Assembly (NCBI GenBank): GCA_007922195.1
Contig: ML682007.1
Coordinates: forward strand, 13,694,954 to 13,758,953
Direction of reading: 5' to 3'
From: Podocnemis expansa
Taxonomy: Eukaryota > Chordata > Testudines > Podocnemididae
Length of the DNA: 64,000 nucleotides
Below, in pieces: positions 38,647 through 49,442 of this stretch. The position numbers and the translations under genes are program-made. Every line of letters starts with the position of its first letter. Positions within the stretch are counted from its first letter, which is position 1. Below the pieces are notes generated by a model. The model saw only the letters and a list, made by a program, of their open reading frames with translations. It searched no databases and was not told the origin of the DNA.

Positions 38647-39413
38647 TGTAACCCATGTGCATAAAAAGGTGCAATCTCTGTCAGGGGTCCCTTATGGCTG
38701 GGTTACCTTGCTGGGCAGAGTTTGCAGCCCAGAAACCAGAACCTTCTGGTTAGAGGGTGTGGGAGCACACTGAGCATGTTCCACAAATTTTATTGTTATG
38801 CTGGAGTTACATGCCCAGGGAGAAGCCTGAGAGGAGCAGCCTGGAGAGAAGCAAACAGAGCTGCAGAGTCCATGTGCTCAGGGACTGAGTGAAGGGAGCT
38901 GCGTGAAAGTGGACTGCAGGACGTTTTCTCCCTGCTTTGGACAGTTTTGCAGGGGAGTTGTCTGCAATAAAACTGAGAGCGGGATGGCCAGTGACCTGAT
39001 TGTGTGGTGTTGGCTACACAGGAGGAAGAAAGAACTGCGTGGCATTCGCCTGAAGATTCCTGCAGCCAGAGGAGATGAGGATGGCTTCTGTTTTGCATTC
39101 AAGCCTCAAGGACTTAAAAGACTGCAATTGAGATAAGGGTGACTCCACCTGAACATTGGGACGCCTGGGTTTCAGTTCTGTTTTGTTTAAATTTATCATG
39201 TTATCTTAGAATAAGGTTTGTTTATTTGGTTAATAATTGTTATGTTTATGCTGAGTGGTAGTTTAATGTGGGATGGGAACTCTGAATAGTCTTTGCTGTG
39301 AGTCCTGAACAGACTGGATCCTAAATCTCCAGCTGCTTTCTGCAGGGGTTTTCTCTGTGAGGCACTGGAGAGGGGGCGAGTAAATGAATTTGAGCCCACC
39401 CTAGCAGGTTACA
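38647..39413 (+). mobile_element. Solo LTR of an endogenous-retrovirus-like element
   Basis: The 767-bp unit begins TGTAACC and ends GGTTACA, a 7-bp inverted terminus of the TG...CA kind. It is flanked by the 4-bp repeat cctg (38643-38646 and 39414-39417). An AATAAA signal lies at 38966-38971. No internal retroviral sequence is on either side, so it is best read as a solo LTR, about 450 bp upstream of ZCCHC10 exon 1. The orientation follows the polyadenylation signal. Confidence 0.7.
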
Positions 39414-39505
39414 CCTGCACAGCCTCCTCATCCTGCCCCAGGCCTCCAGCCCCTCCTGGGCTATGTCACATGTGCATGTCTGCCTGCTCCCCCACACTGT
39501 GCCTA

Positions 39506-39602
39506 GAATAGAATCATAGGGTTGGAAGGGATCTCATGAGATCATCGAGTCCGACCCCCCGGGGCTTGAACCTAGGACCTGCATATTAACCAGAGGTGCA
39601 GC
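39506..39602 (-). mobile_element. tRNA-derived SINE with CR1 tail, interrupted by hAT
   Basis: The reverse complement has GGTTCAAGCCC (B box), GGTCGGACTCGATGATCTC and CCTTCCAACCCTATGATTC. It is the same family as 37545. Its 5' part is cut by the hAT element at 39603. Confidence 0.8.
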
Positions 39603-39765
39603 CAGGGGACTCAAACATGCAGCCTGCAGGCCACATGTGGCCCCTAAAGTTGTTTCCTGTGGCCTGCAACACCACCATCATTATTGATATTTGTAATATC
39701 GTTGTATGAAAAAGCCCTCATGTTAACATACTAGTCCTCATTGTGATCTGAGTTTGAGACCCCTG
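39603..39765. mobile_element. hAT MITE, CAGGGGTCTCAAAC family, copy 3
   Basis: CAGGGGACTCAAACATG at the left and GAGTTTGAGACCCCTG at the right, with the shared GGCCACATGTGGCCCCTAAA core. The 8-bp flanks no longer match. It appears to have inserted into the SINE at 39506. Confidence 0.85.
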
Positions 39766-40149
39766 CCCTAGGCTGCCTCCACTGCCCCCCATGCGCACCC
39801 ATCCGCCCACTTCCTGGCCGCTGCCTTTCATTCTCCTTGTCCCAGAAGTGGGCAGGGCAACGCTCATCCACCAGGTTCTATTACTAGTTTCTGTCTTGCA
39901 CTGGTCTCTTCAGCTCCTGAAGTGGATCTGTCTTCCCTGGCTAGTCTGCATAACATTTCTGTAGTGCCCCCTCTTCCTATTCCAAGGGGGTTTCCACACT
40001 GCTATTGGCCACAGAAGGGCATCCTTCAAGCCTCTGCTAACATGCCCATCTTTCATCTCCATACCACGCTTGCTGCTTTAGCTCGGCTTAGAATTTATGA
40101 GGTCGCAAGAAACTCTTCCAAGTGGACTCCGGAGGTCATCCAAAGGTAG

Positions 40150-40437
40150 GCGCTTACCAGATGTCAGGCAAAAGGACATGTCCTCCTTTTTACCTTCATG
40201 TCCTCTGTTCAGCAGGCATTTTAAAAATATATGATTTTGTCTGGCTTTTTACTTACAGGGGTTAAAGTACACTGGAATACCCCCAGAACAACCTGTTTTT
40301 AGGGGAAAGTGTTCCAGGGCCCCCTAAAAACAGAAGAATATTACATCAATAGTACATTTTCTTCATGTATCCTCCAATGTCCCCCATTTTGAACTTCCCC
40401 GTCCTCCTAACCATGCTTTGGTATCTGGTAACCCTGT
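40150..40437. mobile_element. TIR element, AGGGTTACCA family, copy 2
   Basis: TTACCAGATGTCAGGCAAAA at the left and GGTATCTGGTAACCCTG at the right are inverted repeats. The interior matches 19596-19884 (ACTTACAGGGGTTAAAGTAC, GGGCCCCCTAAAAACAGA). Confidence 0.8.
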
Positions 40438-40559
40438 CTAAAGGCACATACTTCAGAATGAGTTAGCCTTCTCATTTTTCACAAGGGGCCATAGAAATCT
40501 ACAGCCCCATAAAGAAAAACTGGCATGTTGCCAGTGTTAAATTGTATTTTTGTGTCAGT

Positions 40560-40815
40560 GCCTCTCAAGGTAGTACAGGACTGGAAGGGACTTTGGTAGG
40601 CCGTCTTGTCCTGTCCCCTGCACTCATGGCAGAACTAAGCAATAACTAGATCTTTCCTGACAGGTGTTTGTCTAACCAGTTCTTAAAAACCTCCAATGAT
40701 TGAGACTCTGCAACCTCCCTAGGCAATTGGTTCCAGCGCTTAATTACCCTGACAGGAAGTTTTTTGTAAGATCCAACCAAAACCTCCGTTGCTGCAATTT
40801 AAGTTCATGCTGCTT
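40560..40815 (-). mobile_element. CR1 LINE 3' end, minus orientation
   Basis: CTGGAAGGGACTTTGG, GTTTGTCTAACCAGTTCTTA, CAATGATTGAGACTC and AAGATCCAACCAAAACCTCC follow the reversed CR1 tail. Confidence 0.85.
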
Positions 40816-40869
40816 TTCCTCTTCTTTTCAAGTTGAAAACATTATGCTGCTTCTGGTATTTGTTGCTTG

Positions 40870-41370
40870 ATATCTAACATAGTGGCACCATCTCTGTATA
40901 TCTTACTCCCAAGGTAAGCAAAATGACTTACTCCTTCTAGGGTGTTCTCATCCACTCTGATGGTTACTTTTGGGACACTTATAGTCATATATGTTGTCTT
41001 TTCTTGTGGATGAACAAATCAGTTTGTTTTGTTGTATCTGCTAGAAACGTCTCCTTTAAGAACTAAGGAGGGCAATCTTCAGCAAAAACAATATCATCCA
41101 ATCATGTCTTACCATTTGTTCTTAAAATTCTTTGGTTGCCTTTTACATTTACTTTCCCCATAACGTAATATATGACAAGTGCAAGTAAGAGTGGGGACAT
41201 AATGCACCCTGGTCTTACTCCAGTTGTCACTCCAAACTATTGGCTGATGTCAGCACTTCAGACTGTGCATTATCCAATAGAATCTTTGCTTATCCACATT
41301 GTTCTTGATTGTGTTCCACGCTGCCCTTAATTCTTCAAAGATTGTCTCTTTATTTGCTGTCAGAAAACTT
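40870..41370 (-). pseudogene. Reverse transcriptase remnant of another LINE
   Basis: The minus strand reads GVTTGVRPGCIMSPLLLALV, then a DDIVFAED-like motif C, then after a frameshift VTIRVDENTLEGVSHFAYLG and SKIYRDG. These are RT motifs B, C and the thumb start of a LINE whose style (FAYLGSKI) fits an RTE-like or related clade rather than CR1. Several stops and frameshifts are present. Only this one copy was noticed. Confidence 0.65.
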
Positions 41371-44300
41371 CTGGAAATCCATAGTATTTATCACAATAGT
41401 TGCTGATCACTCCAGACTTTGTTCTATAATGTGTTTGAGAACAATCCAATCAGCACATGATTCCATGGTTTAAATCATAAATGCATGGGTGGTGTGTGAA
41501 CCCTCTGTTTGGGGAGATTAGCTCATGTTCCATCTCTCCTGCCTGAAGCCATTGCCTTCCCTCACTGGCTGGAGAGGCCCTAACTCTGCTGGCTGAAGTG
41601 CAGGCCTGGCTGATCTACTCCACCCAGCTCAAATCCCAGCTGGCTGGAGGCCCCAAACCACATTCCAACCCATCAGTTGGCCTCAGCATCCAGTCCCACC
41701 CATCCCAATCCTGGGCGACCTAAGCAGTGCACTGGACAGCCCTGGCCCAAGAGCACCAACCAGGTGTGGCCCCAGCCCCAGCCCTGGAGCACTGGCCTGA
41801 CAGCCTCAGTGCCAGATGGCTCCAGCCATGGAGTGCTGGCTGTGTGACCCCCAGAGCCAGGTGATAACTCAAGCAAAAAAAAAAAAAAAAAAGAGAGGGA
41901 GTTGTGTGGCACTTCTTGCACCAACGGCTGGCCTGCTTTAGTCCCTGCCCATTTGGGGGGAGAGGCTGAGCAAGGGCAGGAAGAGCTGCTGTAGTGCCCA
42001 CCTATTTAGGCTGGGACTATAGAGAGAAAGCAAGATGCAGAAAGAGGGAGTGGGGTGGTGCATGGGTGAAGCCAAGCCTGGCTATCTGACAAGGCTAAGC
42101 TTTCCCAGGCCTATGATACTTGCCAGTTATTGCCTATATGGTCTAAATCAATTTCACTCTGGGTCTTCTTAAACCTAGCTCAGGCTCTGATAGCCCCATA
42201 GAGATCAGCTTCCCCAGGTATGTTATTCACTGAGCCCTGACCCCCTATACACAGCCCATTCCCCTTATTCACCCCCCCCCCATGTTGAGCCCCTCCTCGC
42301 AATGGGATAGCCCCCATCTTAGTCCCTACCACAAGCCCTTATTTCTTTCTGCCTTCCTCTCCCTTTCCCAAGAAGATTCCCCTGGCCCCACAGAAGTCAG
42401 TTAGACCCACTGTTGCCCCCAGACTCTGTGAGTTCAGGGAACTGCTGAACTGAGTGAGTTTGGAGTGGTAGAGCTGATTCTTCCCTGGATTAGTTTGGAT
42501 GGAATGGAACATTGAAACAGACAGAGGAAAAACTCCAGCACAAAGCTCAAACTGGGACTGCTGTTTACCAGGGACTATGAATGGCTGACAGGATGGATCA
42601 CTTGATTACTTGTTCTGTTCATTCCCTTTGAAATACCTGCCCTTGTCCACTGCGCTCAGCCCTTCTGTAAGAGGCTGAAGTTGGACACCCATAAAATAAG
42701 AACAGAATTAGTGACCACCTGTGAAAAATGTGGTTTATATGTCTTGTTTAGCACCAAGGATGCAGTCAGAAAAAGCACTGAGAATATGGTCCCATGAAGA
42801 GCTAAGAGCTTTGGGGCAAAGTGCTGACTGGAAAAGGATCTTGGATACTTGAGCAAAGACACTGTCTTTTATTTGATTACTGCCATGTTCATAGAAACAG
42901 GACTTTTTTAAGTAAACAGGATTGCATCAAACACACAACTGATTCTATCACCAATTTCTCTTCCTAACTGGAACAAGACCGCAAATTCTTGGCTAACTGC
43001 TCAGGTCATAAGAGTAACAACTGGTCTTGTTTCTCAATGCTTGGTCAGTCTGTGTCCTTGGCTTAGCTAGAGAGTTCCTATCTGATGTTAGCCAAGTTAC
43101 TTATACCAGTGTTACCACTTTAATTTCTTTTTCTATATTAGGCTCTACAGATACTCTTTGTATAGATTTACATAAGGTGTTTCACACATACTCACATGCT
43201 ATATTTTGGACAAAGAAGCACCCCTCTTGTAGGTTGCCTTGTTTTTTTAGTTGATTCCATTTTTAAATAGATACAACTAAAATAAGAATGCATCTCCACT
43301 CTGAGCCAATCCAGTGTTCTTTTAGTGTGTGCAGATGAAATCTACCAACAAAAATTCCTGACACACAAGCCCTTCACTCTACTAGTTCATTATAGCCAAT
43401 GGAATTGCAGTATATGTACAAGATGGAAAAGAAGTGATTAGTGATTAAAGTACCTCTGATGTCAATTAATACAATTAATAATAATTAACACCCAGTTTCA
43501 TTGCATAATTCATAATAATGACAAAGTAGCTTGTACACAAATTTATAAGGAAGTTTGAGTATGTAGAAAGTCTACAGCTGTAGAAACACTCTGCTCTGAG
43601 CTAAAAGTATCCAAAGATACATCAGATAGTACCCAAATTCCTGAAAGGAGTAATTTAACTAATTAGAACTTCTAACAGTTCAAAGTGTTTATTTGTATCA
43701 TTCCTGAAAAATGCCATTTCACTCCTATATGTGTATATGTTAATTTTTATCAGGCACAGTTTTATATCTTTTGGCAACACAAAGAATAATAGCCTACTTC
43801 AATCAAAAGCTAAATGCAGCCTCATATAGGAAGTCATGACTATGGGTTCATAATGTATTAAATAATCTCCAAGGAATGGAGCCATAAGCCATATGTATCT
43901 TAACAAACCCATGAGTTCTCTGATTAATTGTAAATAAATACAATTCTGGTGAATCATGAGGCAGGTATTTTACTCCCACTCCACATGGCCCAAAAGGAAT
44001 GAAGTCCCAGTGGCAGTCATACAATGTCTGCTTTATTAATAATAAATAGTAACGATAACATCCTCTTGACCTAGTGGCAACCAATTAAATGTTGCCTGTG
44101 GCAGAGATGATAGTAAAAGGTTTTGTTAGACATACAGGTTTCAAGCTCATCAGAGTTAATTATTGTATGACTCATTCCTGAATCTAATGGCAGTTCCCAG
44201 CTCCAAACATTTTAATTGTAATGTGTAACATCTGATTGCTGTTGCTCTGTTTTTCATGACATACTGTACTCAGTGCTTTATCTGTCTTCTAATTCCTGTG

Positions 44301-44647
44301 CATTTTTGGGTGATACCTTGTATTAATCTGTGATTGCTCACACCTGACTCCAGCATCTTTCTTAATTTCTGATGTCTAATATCTGAGACTTCACTCATGA
44401 TTAGCTTCTGTAGCATCTGACTGGCTTACTGAATCTGCTGCAAGAACCTGCTGTTCAGCCTCAATAGCTCAATCCTTGTGTTTGTATCTCACTTCTGATG
44501 GTGAAAGTAAGAATAAAGAATTTCACACCTTAGGATTGACCTAAAAAATCTCCCTAAGACAAGATAGCGGAGAACCTGTATTTGTAGTAGTCCATAATTT
44601 ATTATAACTTGTTTGTTTGCTGCCAGCTCTTATACAGTCATCTAACC

Positions 44648-44834
44648 CAGTGGTTGTCTAACTTAGGGTTGGGACCCAGTACTGGGTCATAGACCTTCAG
44701 GTACTGGGTCGTGGTGCCCCCTGCTGCCATCACCAAAAGACTGGAATGCATTGCTCAAAGATGGAACTGTTGGGTTGCAGGCATATATGATTTTTTTCAA
44801 CTGGGTCCCGAGGAAAAAAGTTTGAAAACCACTG
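44648..44834. mobile_element. hAT MITE, CAGTGGTT family
   Basis: 187 bp with perfect 8-bp duplication atctaacc at 44640-44647 and 44835-44842. The ends are CAGTGGTTGTCTAAC and GAAAACCACTG. Same family and length as 17634. Confidence 0.93.
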
Positions 44835-46618
44835 ATCTAACCCTCTTCAGAGAGGTCTTACCAACACTGCAGTAGAAACCCTTGTTCTCCAGCTCTAACA
44901 CTCCCATTGTTTCTAGCACTCTTGCAATTGCATCAATGCTAATCAACAGCAGGAAATTGGTAGTGTAGAAAGGGCCTCTGATTACAGGGTGCAGACTTTG
45001 TACCGGAAACTCACATGCAAGAAGTTCCATACTATAGTATTTGTTATCAAAGTATGTTGGGGCTTTACTTAGGTCAATGCTTCAATTATGCAGCAGGAGC
45101 CTAAGGTCAGACTTGCCTCTTGAACACCCAAACAGTACTGTATATACTGGTTCTCCAGAAACAGAAGTAATGCGCTGAGATAATCTGTTTTATTTGAGTC
45201 CAGCCCAGCCTCCTCTGACGCTCTGTTTCCAGGGCACTCCTTTCTGCCTGCTCATCTACCCTTCCCTGCCTTATAAAGCCTTGGAAACTCCCTTTTAATT
45301 CAATTGGACAACAGACAATTGGTCACAGATGCCCCTCTCCCCCTTTCACCCTGTGATAACTATACTATAGGATTCTATTATGAAAACGATAATGCTGAAA
45401 TGAAGTGCTTCAACCTTATCAAAATGTTTCAATAACTTTTCATGGAAAGGTTTCAGGAAATCAATACATTTGAGCAAAACATTGATTTCTTTGATTTGGT
45501 ATTTTCTGACAGAAGCTGTCCTAGGTCAGCATTCCATTGTTTTCTATCTCTCAGTGAAATCCTGCCAGCTTTTCAGTTGCATAAACATGTACAAATGATT
45601 TGATTCTTTTTGTCTGTGCATCAGCTTACTGTGGTTTTCTAGATCATAGTCAAATTATTTACAGGAAGAAAGCTAGCAGTGGAGTTAAAAATCTAGGTCA
45701 GAACCCTGAAAACATTCAGATCTGCTGTTTTAGTTCAGGACCATGACAGAGAGCCAATCACAAAATTGGGATTTGGCTCTAAACCTGCCCAAAGTTAAAG
45801 GGGTTTGGATCCACAGTTCTGATTTGGACCCATCTCTTGAAAAAAAGCCAAGACATCTATTCAAGGCAAGAACAAGCCCAAAATGTTTGGTCAAAGGAAC
45901 ATAACACTAACCACAGTGAGGACTAAACATATAAAGGTGCCTTCCTGTTTTCCTGGTAGTGATGTCCAGACCACACCTCCTCTTTCCTGCAGTTCATTAT
46001 ACTCAGAAAGAAACTCACACCTAGTTTTTTAGTGATCTTTTGTTGTTGTGTCATCTGGTGGCTTTCAAAGAAACAGCAGTATCCTTGGTTTGTGTTGGCA
46101 GAGCAGAATAAGAGAACCCAAAATGACATCTGACTATCATGACATTTCAACAGATTTGTTTGTGAGGGCCAGAGGCCAGGGGAATTCTCTTCTACCCACA
46201 AAAAAACCACACACATAGCAACCTTCCTATAACTAGTCCCACTCAGTGGCCAGTGGGCCTAATGGCTCAACAGTTGTTCGATCCCCAATGTCCTAGGGTG
46301 GACAGGCCTCAAAAATCAAGCCTTAGTCTCTCATTCCCCACTACGCCAGAGTTCTCCCATTCAGACACAAAGTGGGAGGGATGGAGGCGGCAGACCCTAC
46401 ATCTTCATTAGATCCAAGTCTCGAGGGCCCAATAGGGAGAGGCATGAGGCATCTCAATTGCCTCTTCCTGGAGCACCTGACCAGCTACCCTTGGACCACT
46501 TCCTACCCCATTCCCCCACTTCGGTTTTGGGCGTGCTCACAATCTCTATATAACATCACCAGCATTATGAAGATCCATTGTTGACAAACTATAAGAGGAG
46601 GTTTCATGGGTTGTGTGG

Positions 46619-47673
46619 TGTTACAGGTTGCACATCTGTGCACCTTGGGTTATGATCTATATGATTTTTCTGTTTGTTTATGCACCAGGATTGTATGTTT
46701 TTATGCCAATTATGCCATACAAGGTTTCTTTACGGGGGATCATAACCTATTCCTATTCTACATGATTACTATGGTATCACATTTCCTGAAGCATCATGCA
46801 TGTGCACAGATGTGTAATGTGTCTTCCATGGCTCAAGGGTTGGGGGAGAGACAATAGATGGAACTCTCTCCCAGCAACATGTAAGCAACCAAAGCAGCAA
46901 GCAAGCAAATACCTGGAAGAGGCAATGAAGATATGATAATTGAGTTCCCTGGCTCAGACCAGACAAAGAGATTGCCTCAGCCCAGAAGGGGAGAGGTCAA
47001 GGGGGTCTGGACCCAAAGAGAGACACTTGGGAGGATTTGGGACTTTTCGCCTGGAAATCTCCATCTTGAAACAACTTCAAGCAAGATCTGGGCCCTGCCT
47101 GGTTTCAGGCAGATACTGGCTACAAACATCTAACAGCCAAATACCTTGAGCATAAACTTGAAGTATGAGGTCAGTTTAGGTAGAGGTATTAGATTAATAT
47201 GCATGTTTTACCTTTTATTTCCTTGTGGTCACTCCCAACTCATTTATATTCTGTTCTGCTTTGATTGGCCCTATTTACGCTTAGAATTATAATCTGATCA
47301 ATAAAGTAGTAGTTTTTTTTATCTGAAGCTGTGTGGTCTTTAGAGGGTGTGAGTGAAAAGATTGGGCATAATCCATTTCTTTGTTAAATGGATGGACTTG
47401 AGTGTATGGTGATTGGGAGTGGGTCCCATTCCATGTAAAACAGTGGCTTCCACGGTGGTATCTGGGGCCGGGAGTGCTTCCTTGGGGACCATCTCTCGAG
47501 TAACCAGAGGACAAACACCCACTGCTTGGGAACGATTGCACGCAAGAGGCTAGAGTGGACTGACTCAGGAATGAGAGGTCACCTGGCAAAGCAGGGTGAA
47601 TCAGGGTTCAGGAGTGGGGGGAGGGGGGATCACAGAAGCACAATGGGCTGGGTCTGGGTAGCAACCTGTCACA
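46619..47673 (+). mobile_element. Candidate solo LTR, second family
   Basis: Begins TGTTACAGGTTGC and ends GCAACCTGTCACA, a 13-bp inverted terminus with one mismatch. AATAAA lies at 47300-47305. The flanks do not show a target duplication. The part after the polyadenylation signal resembles 55490-55870. Confidence 0.6.
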
Positions 47674-47749
47674 GAAGAGCAAAAAATCTACTCATCTGAA
47701 ATAGCCCATATTCTAGAAATGAATATTTACCTCCAGGCAAGTCACTGTC

Positions 47750-47935
47750 CAGCCTATCTCCAGAGAGGAAACATGGTTTTGTGACTAAACCCTGGACTGG
47801 GACTCAAGAGGTAGGCGTTCACTATCTCCAAGCATCCATTTTCCTTCTTTAAAATGGGCATAACAACATACTCTTTCATCCAGCTTTGTCTATCTCGCCT
47901 ATTTAGATTGTAAGGTCTTAGGGGAAGAGACACCC
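47750..47935 (+). mobile_element. MIR SINE
   Basis: CCTGGACTGGGACTCAAGAG, TTAAAATGGGCATAACAACA and GATTGTAAGGTCTTAGGGG fit the order of the MIR consensus. Confidence 0.8.
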
Positions 47936-47940
47936 TCTTA

Positions 47941-48317
47941 GGGTATGTCTACATTAGAGGCTTAAGTCGACTTAACTTGGCTTAAATTGACTTAAGCAAC
48001 TCCATGGCCACATTTGGCATTTATTAAGTCGACTTAATAACTCCAGCCCTTAAAGTTGACCTTAAGCATTAAGTTGACTATATTGAGTCAACTTAATGAA
48101 ATGTGCCCACCTAAGTCGACTTTAAGTCGACTTAAGCTAGGGTAGCCACTTATGTCGACTTAATAAAGTGAACTTAAGCCAGGGGATCTGCTTAAAAGTT
48201 GACTTTATTAAGGTGACTTAAGTGGCTACCCTGGTTAAGTCAACTTAAAAAAATGTGGACACTCTAAGTTGACTTAATAAAGTCAACTTAACTGAGCCCT
48301 CTAGTGTAGACATAACC
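47941..48317. mobile_element. Harbinger-like MITE packed with AAGTCGACTT palindromes
   Basis: Ends GGGTATGTCTACATTAGAG and CTCTAGTGTAGACATAACC are inverted repeats with two mismatches. A TTA triplet lies directly outside each end (47938-47940 and 48318-48320), the usual PIF/Harbinger target duplication. The interior repeats AAGTCGACTTAA and degenerate forms (AAGTTGACTT and similar) on both strands about a dozen times. Confidence 0.8.
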
Positions 48318-49084
48318 TTAGAAAGCACAGTTGCCAGCACACTGCACCCTTGATCTCTCTTGGGGCTGCTAGGTTGTACTGTACTACAGGTAAAAAATAA
48401 TGCTGATAACAACTAGATGCTGTGATGTGTGACTGTTCAGGAGATGGTCAGTGGTCCTCCAGGTATGCACATAATCTGCATGCATTGTACAATATTAGGA
48501 AATTGACACCATTCTACATAAACTCTTAGAAAGACATAAACAGGGGGTATTTTTCAGAGACATATAGTGTTATGTCACTCTCCACTGGGTCCCACAGCTG
48601 CAAGAGGTGACACATAAAACATTTCCTATCAACAGATTGTAATACAAGGCTGGAGAGGAGTTAATTTTATATTCATAATCATTTTGTGTTACATACGTTA
48701 ATGTTGCCACTTAGTTTGCTCATGAAGATTGTATGTGAGAGACTGGAAGAACAAGTATCCAAAGTAGTACAGAATATTTGTGGTAGGGTACACACCAACC
48801 TGCCTAAGAGTGAGGGGAATGTTTATATTAATATTCTATACTTTTTTCAACAACTAATGTCCATTGCAAGGAAATCTGTACCAGTATTTGCAGACTGAAG
48901 TACAAATTTGTCCTAAATTTGGGTCAAATTTTGAAGACCCATTAAAATCAATGGAAGTCTTCCCACAGACTTTAACAAGAGATGGATCAAGCACTTAGGT
49001 TTTACTGTCTTTACTCTGGCAAAATTCCCAGTGACTTCAAAAGAAGTGGTGAATGTTCGGCCCCTCTCCAAAGCAGACCACTTG

Positions 49085-49170
49085 AGTGGCTAAAGTTTGA
49101 TAATATCTCATGAGGTCCCTTCCAGCCCTATGATTTGATTTGATTTGATTTGATTTGATTTGATTTGATC
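49085..49170 (+). mobile_element. CR1 tail with expanded (TGATT)n
   Basis: CTCATGAGGTCCCTTCCAGC leads to ATGATTTGATTTGATTTG, continuing to 49169. The terminal CR1 repeat unit, normally two or three copies, has expanded to about seven TGATT-type units. Confidence 0.8.
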
Positions 49171-49214
49171 TGGGAGAATCAGCATGAAGCTCTCTAGCAT
49201 AGTTCTTCAGTAGA

Positions 49215-49442
49215 AAGTTATAAGTGAAAGGCAAAAGTCCTTGGCACATTAGAGACTAACAAATTTCTTCCACCATAAGCTTTCATGGGCTGCAATCTAC
49301 TTCATCACATGCATCTAATGAAGTGGGTTGCAGCCCATGAAAGGTTATGGCTGAAGAAATTCATTTATCTCTAAGGTGCTGCAGGACTTTTGTTGTTTTT
49401 CCTATATACAGACCAACATGGCTACCTCTCTGGAATTTATCA
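49215..49442 (+). mobile_element. Palindromic repeat of a related second family
   Basis: Arms CAAAAGTCCTTGGCACATTA at the left and GTGCTGCAGGACTTTTG plus tip ACCAACATGGCTACCTCTC at the right, with both hairpins using TGGGCTGCAA loops. The organisation matches the main family but the sequence is clearly different. Possible flanks ttataagtgaaag and aagtgaaag lie left and right, with an indel. Confidence 0.75.

Larger units (their letters stand above)
39780..46600. other. Intergenic stretches with little recognised content
   Basis: 39780-40150, 41370-44639 and 44843-46600 show no gene. 41520-42420 is C-rich with repeated GGCTGGAGGCCC-like words and a small palindromic-family scrap (GGGAGTTGTGTGGCACTTC) near 41900 after an A-run. 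Near 46255-46290 a GTTCGATCCCC B-box-like word suggests a worn tRNA-SINE. The rest is AT-rich. Confidence 0.4.

Noticed and set aside
47941..48317. CRISPR-like or satellite array
   Set aside because: The repeats are palindromic, unevenly spaced and lie between TIRs with TTA duplications, so it is a MITE.
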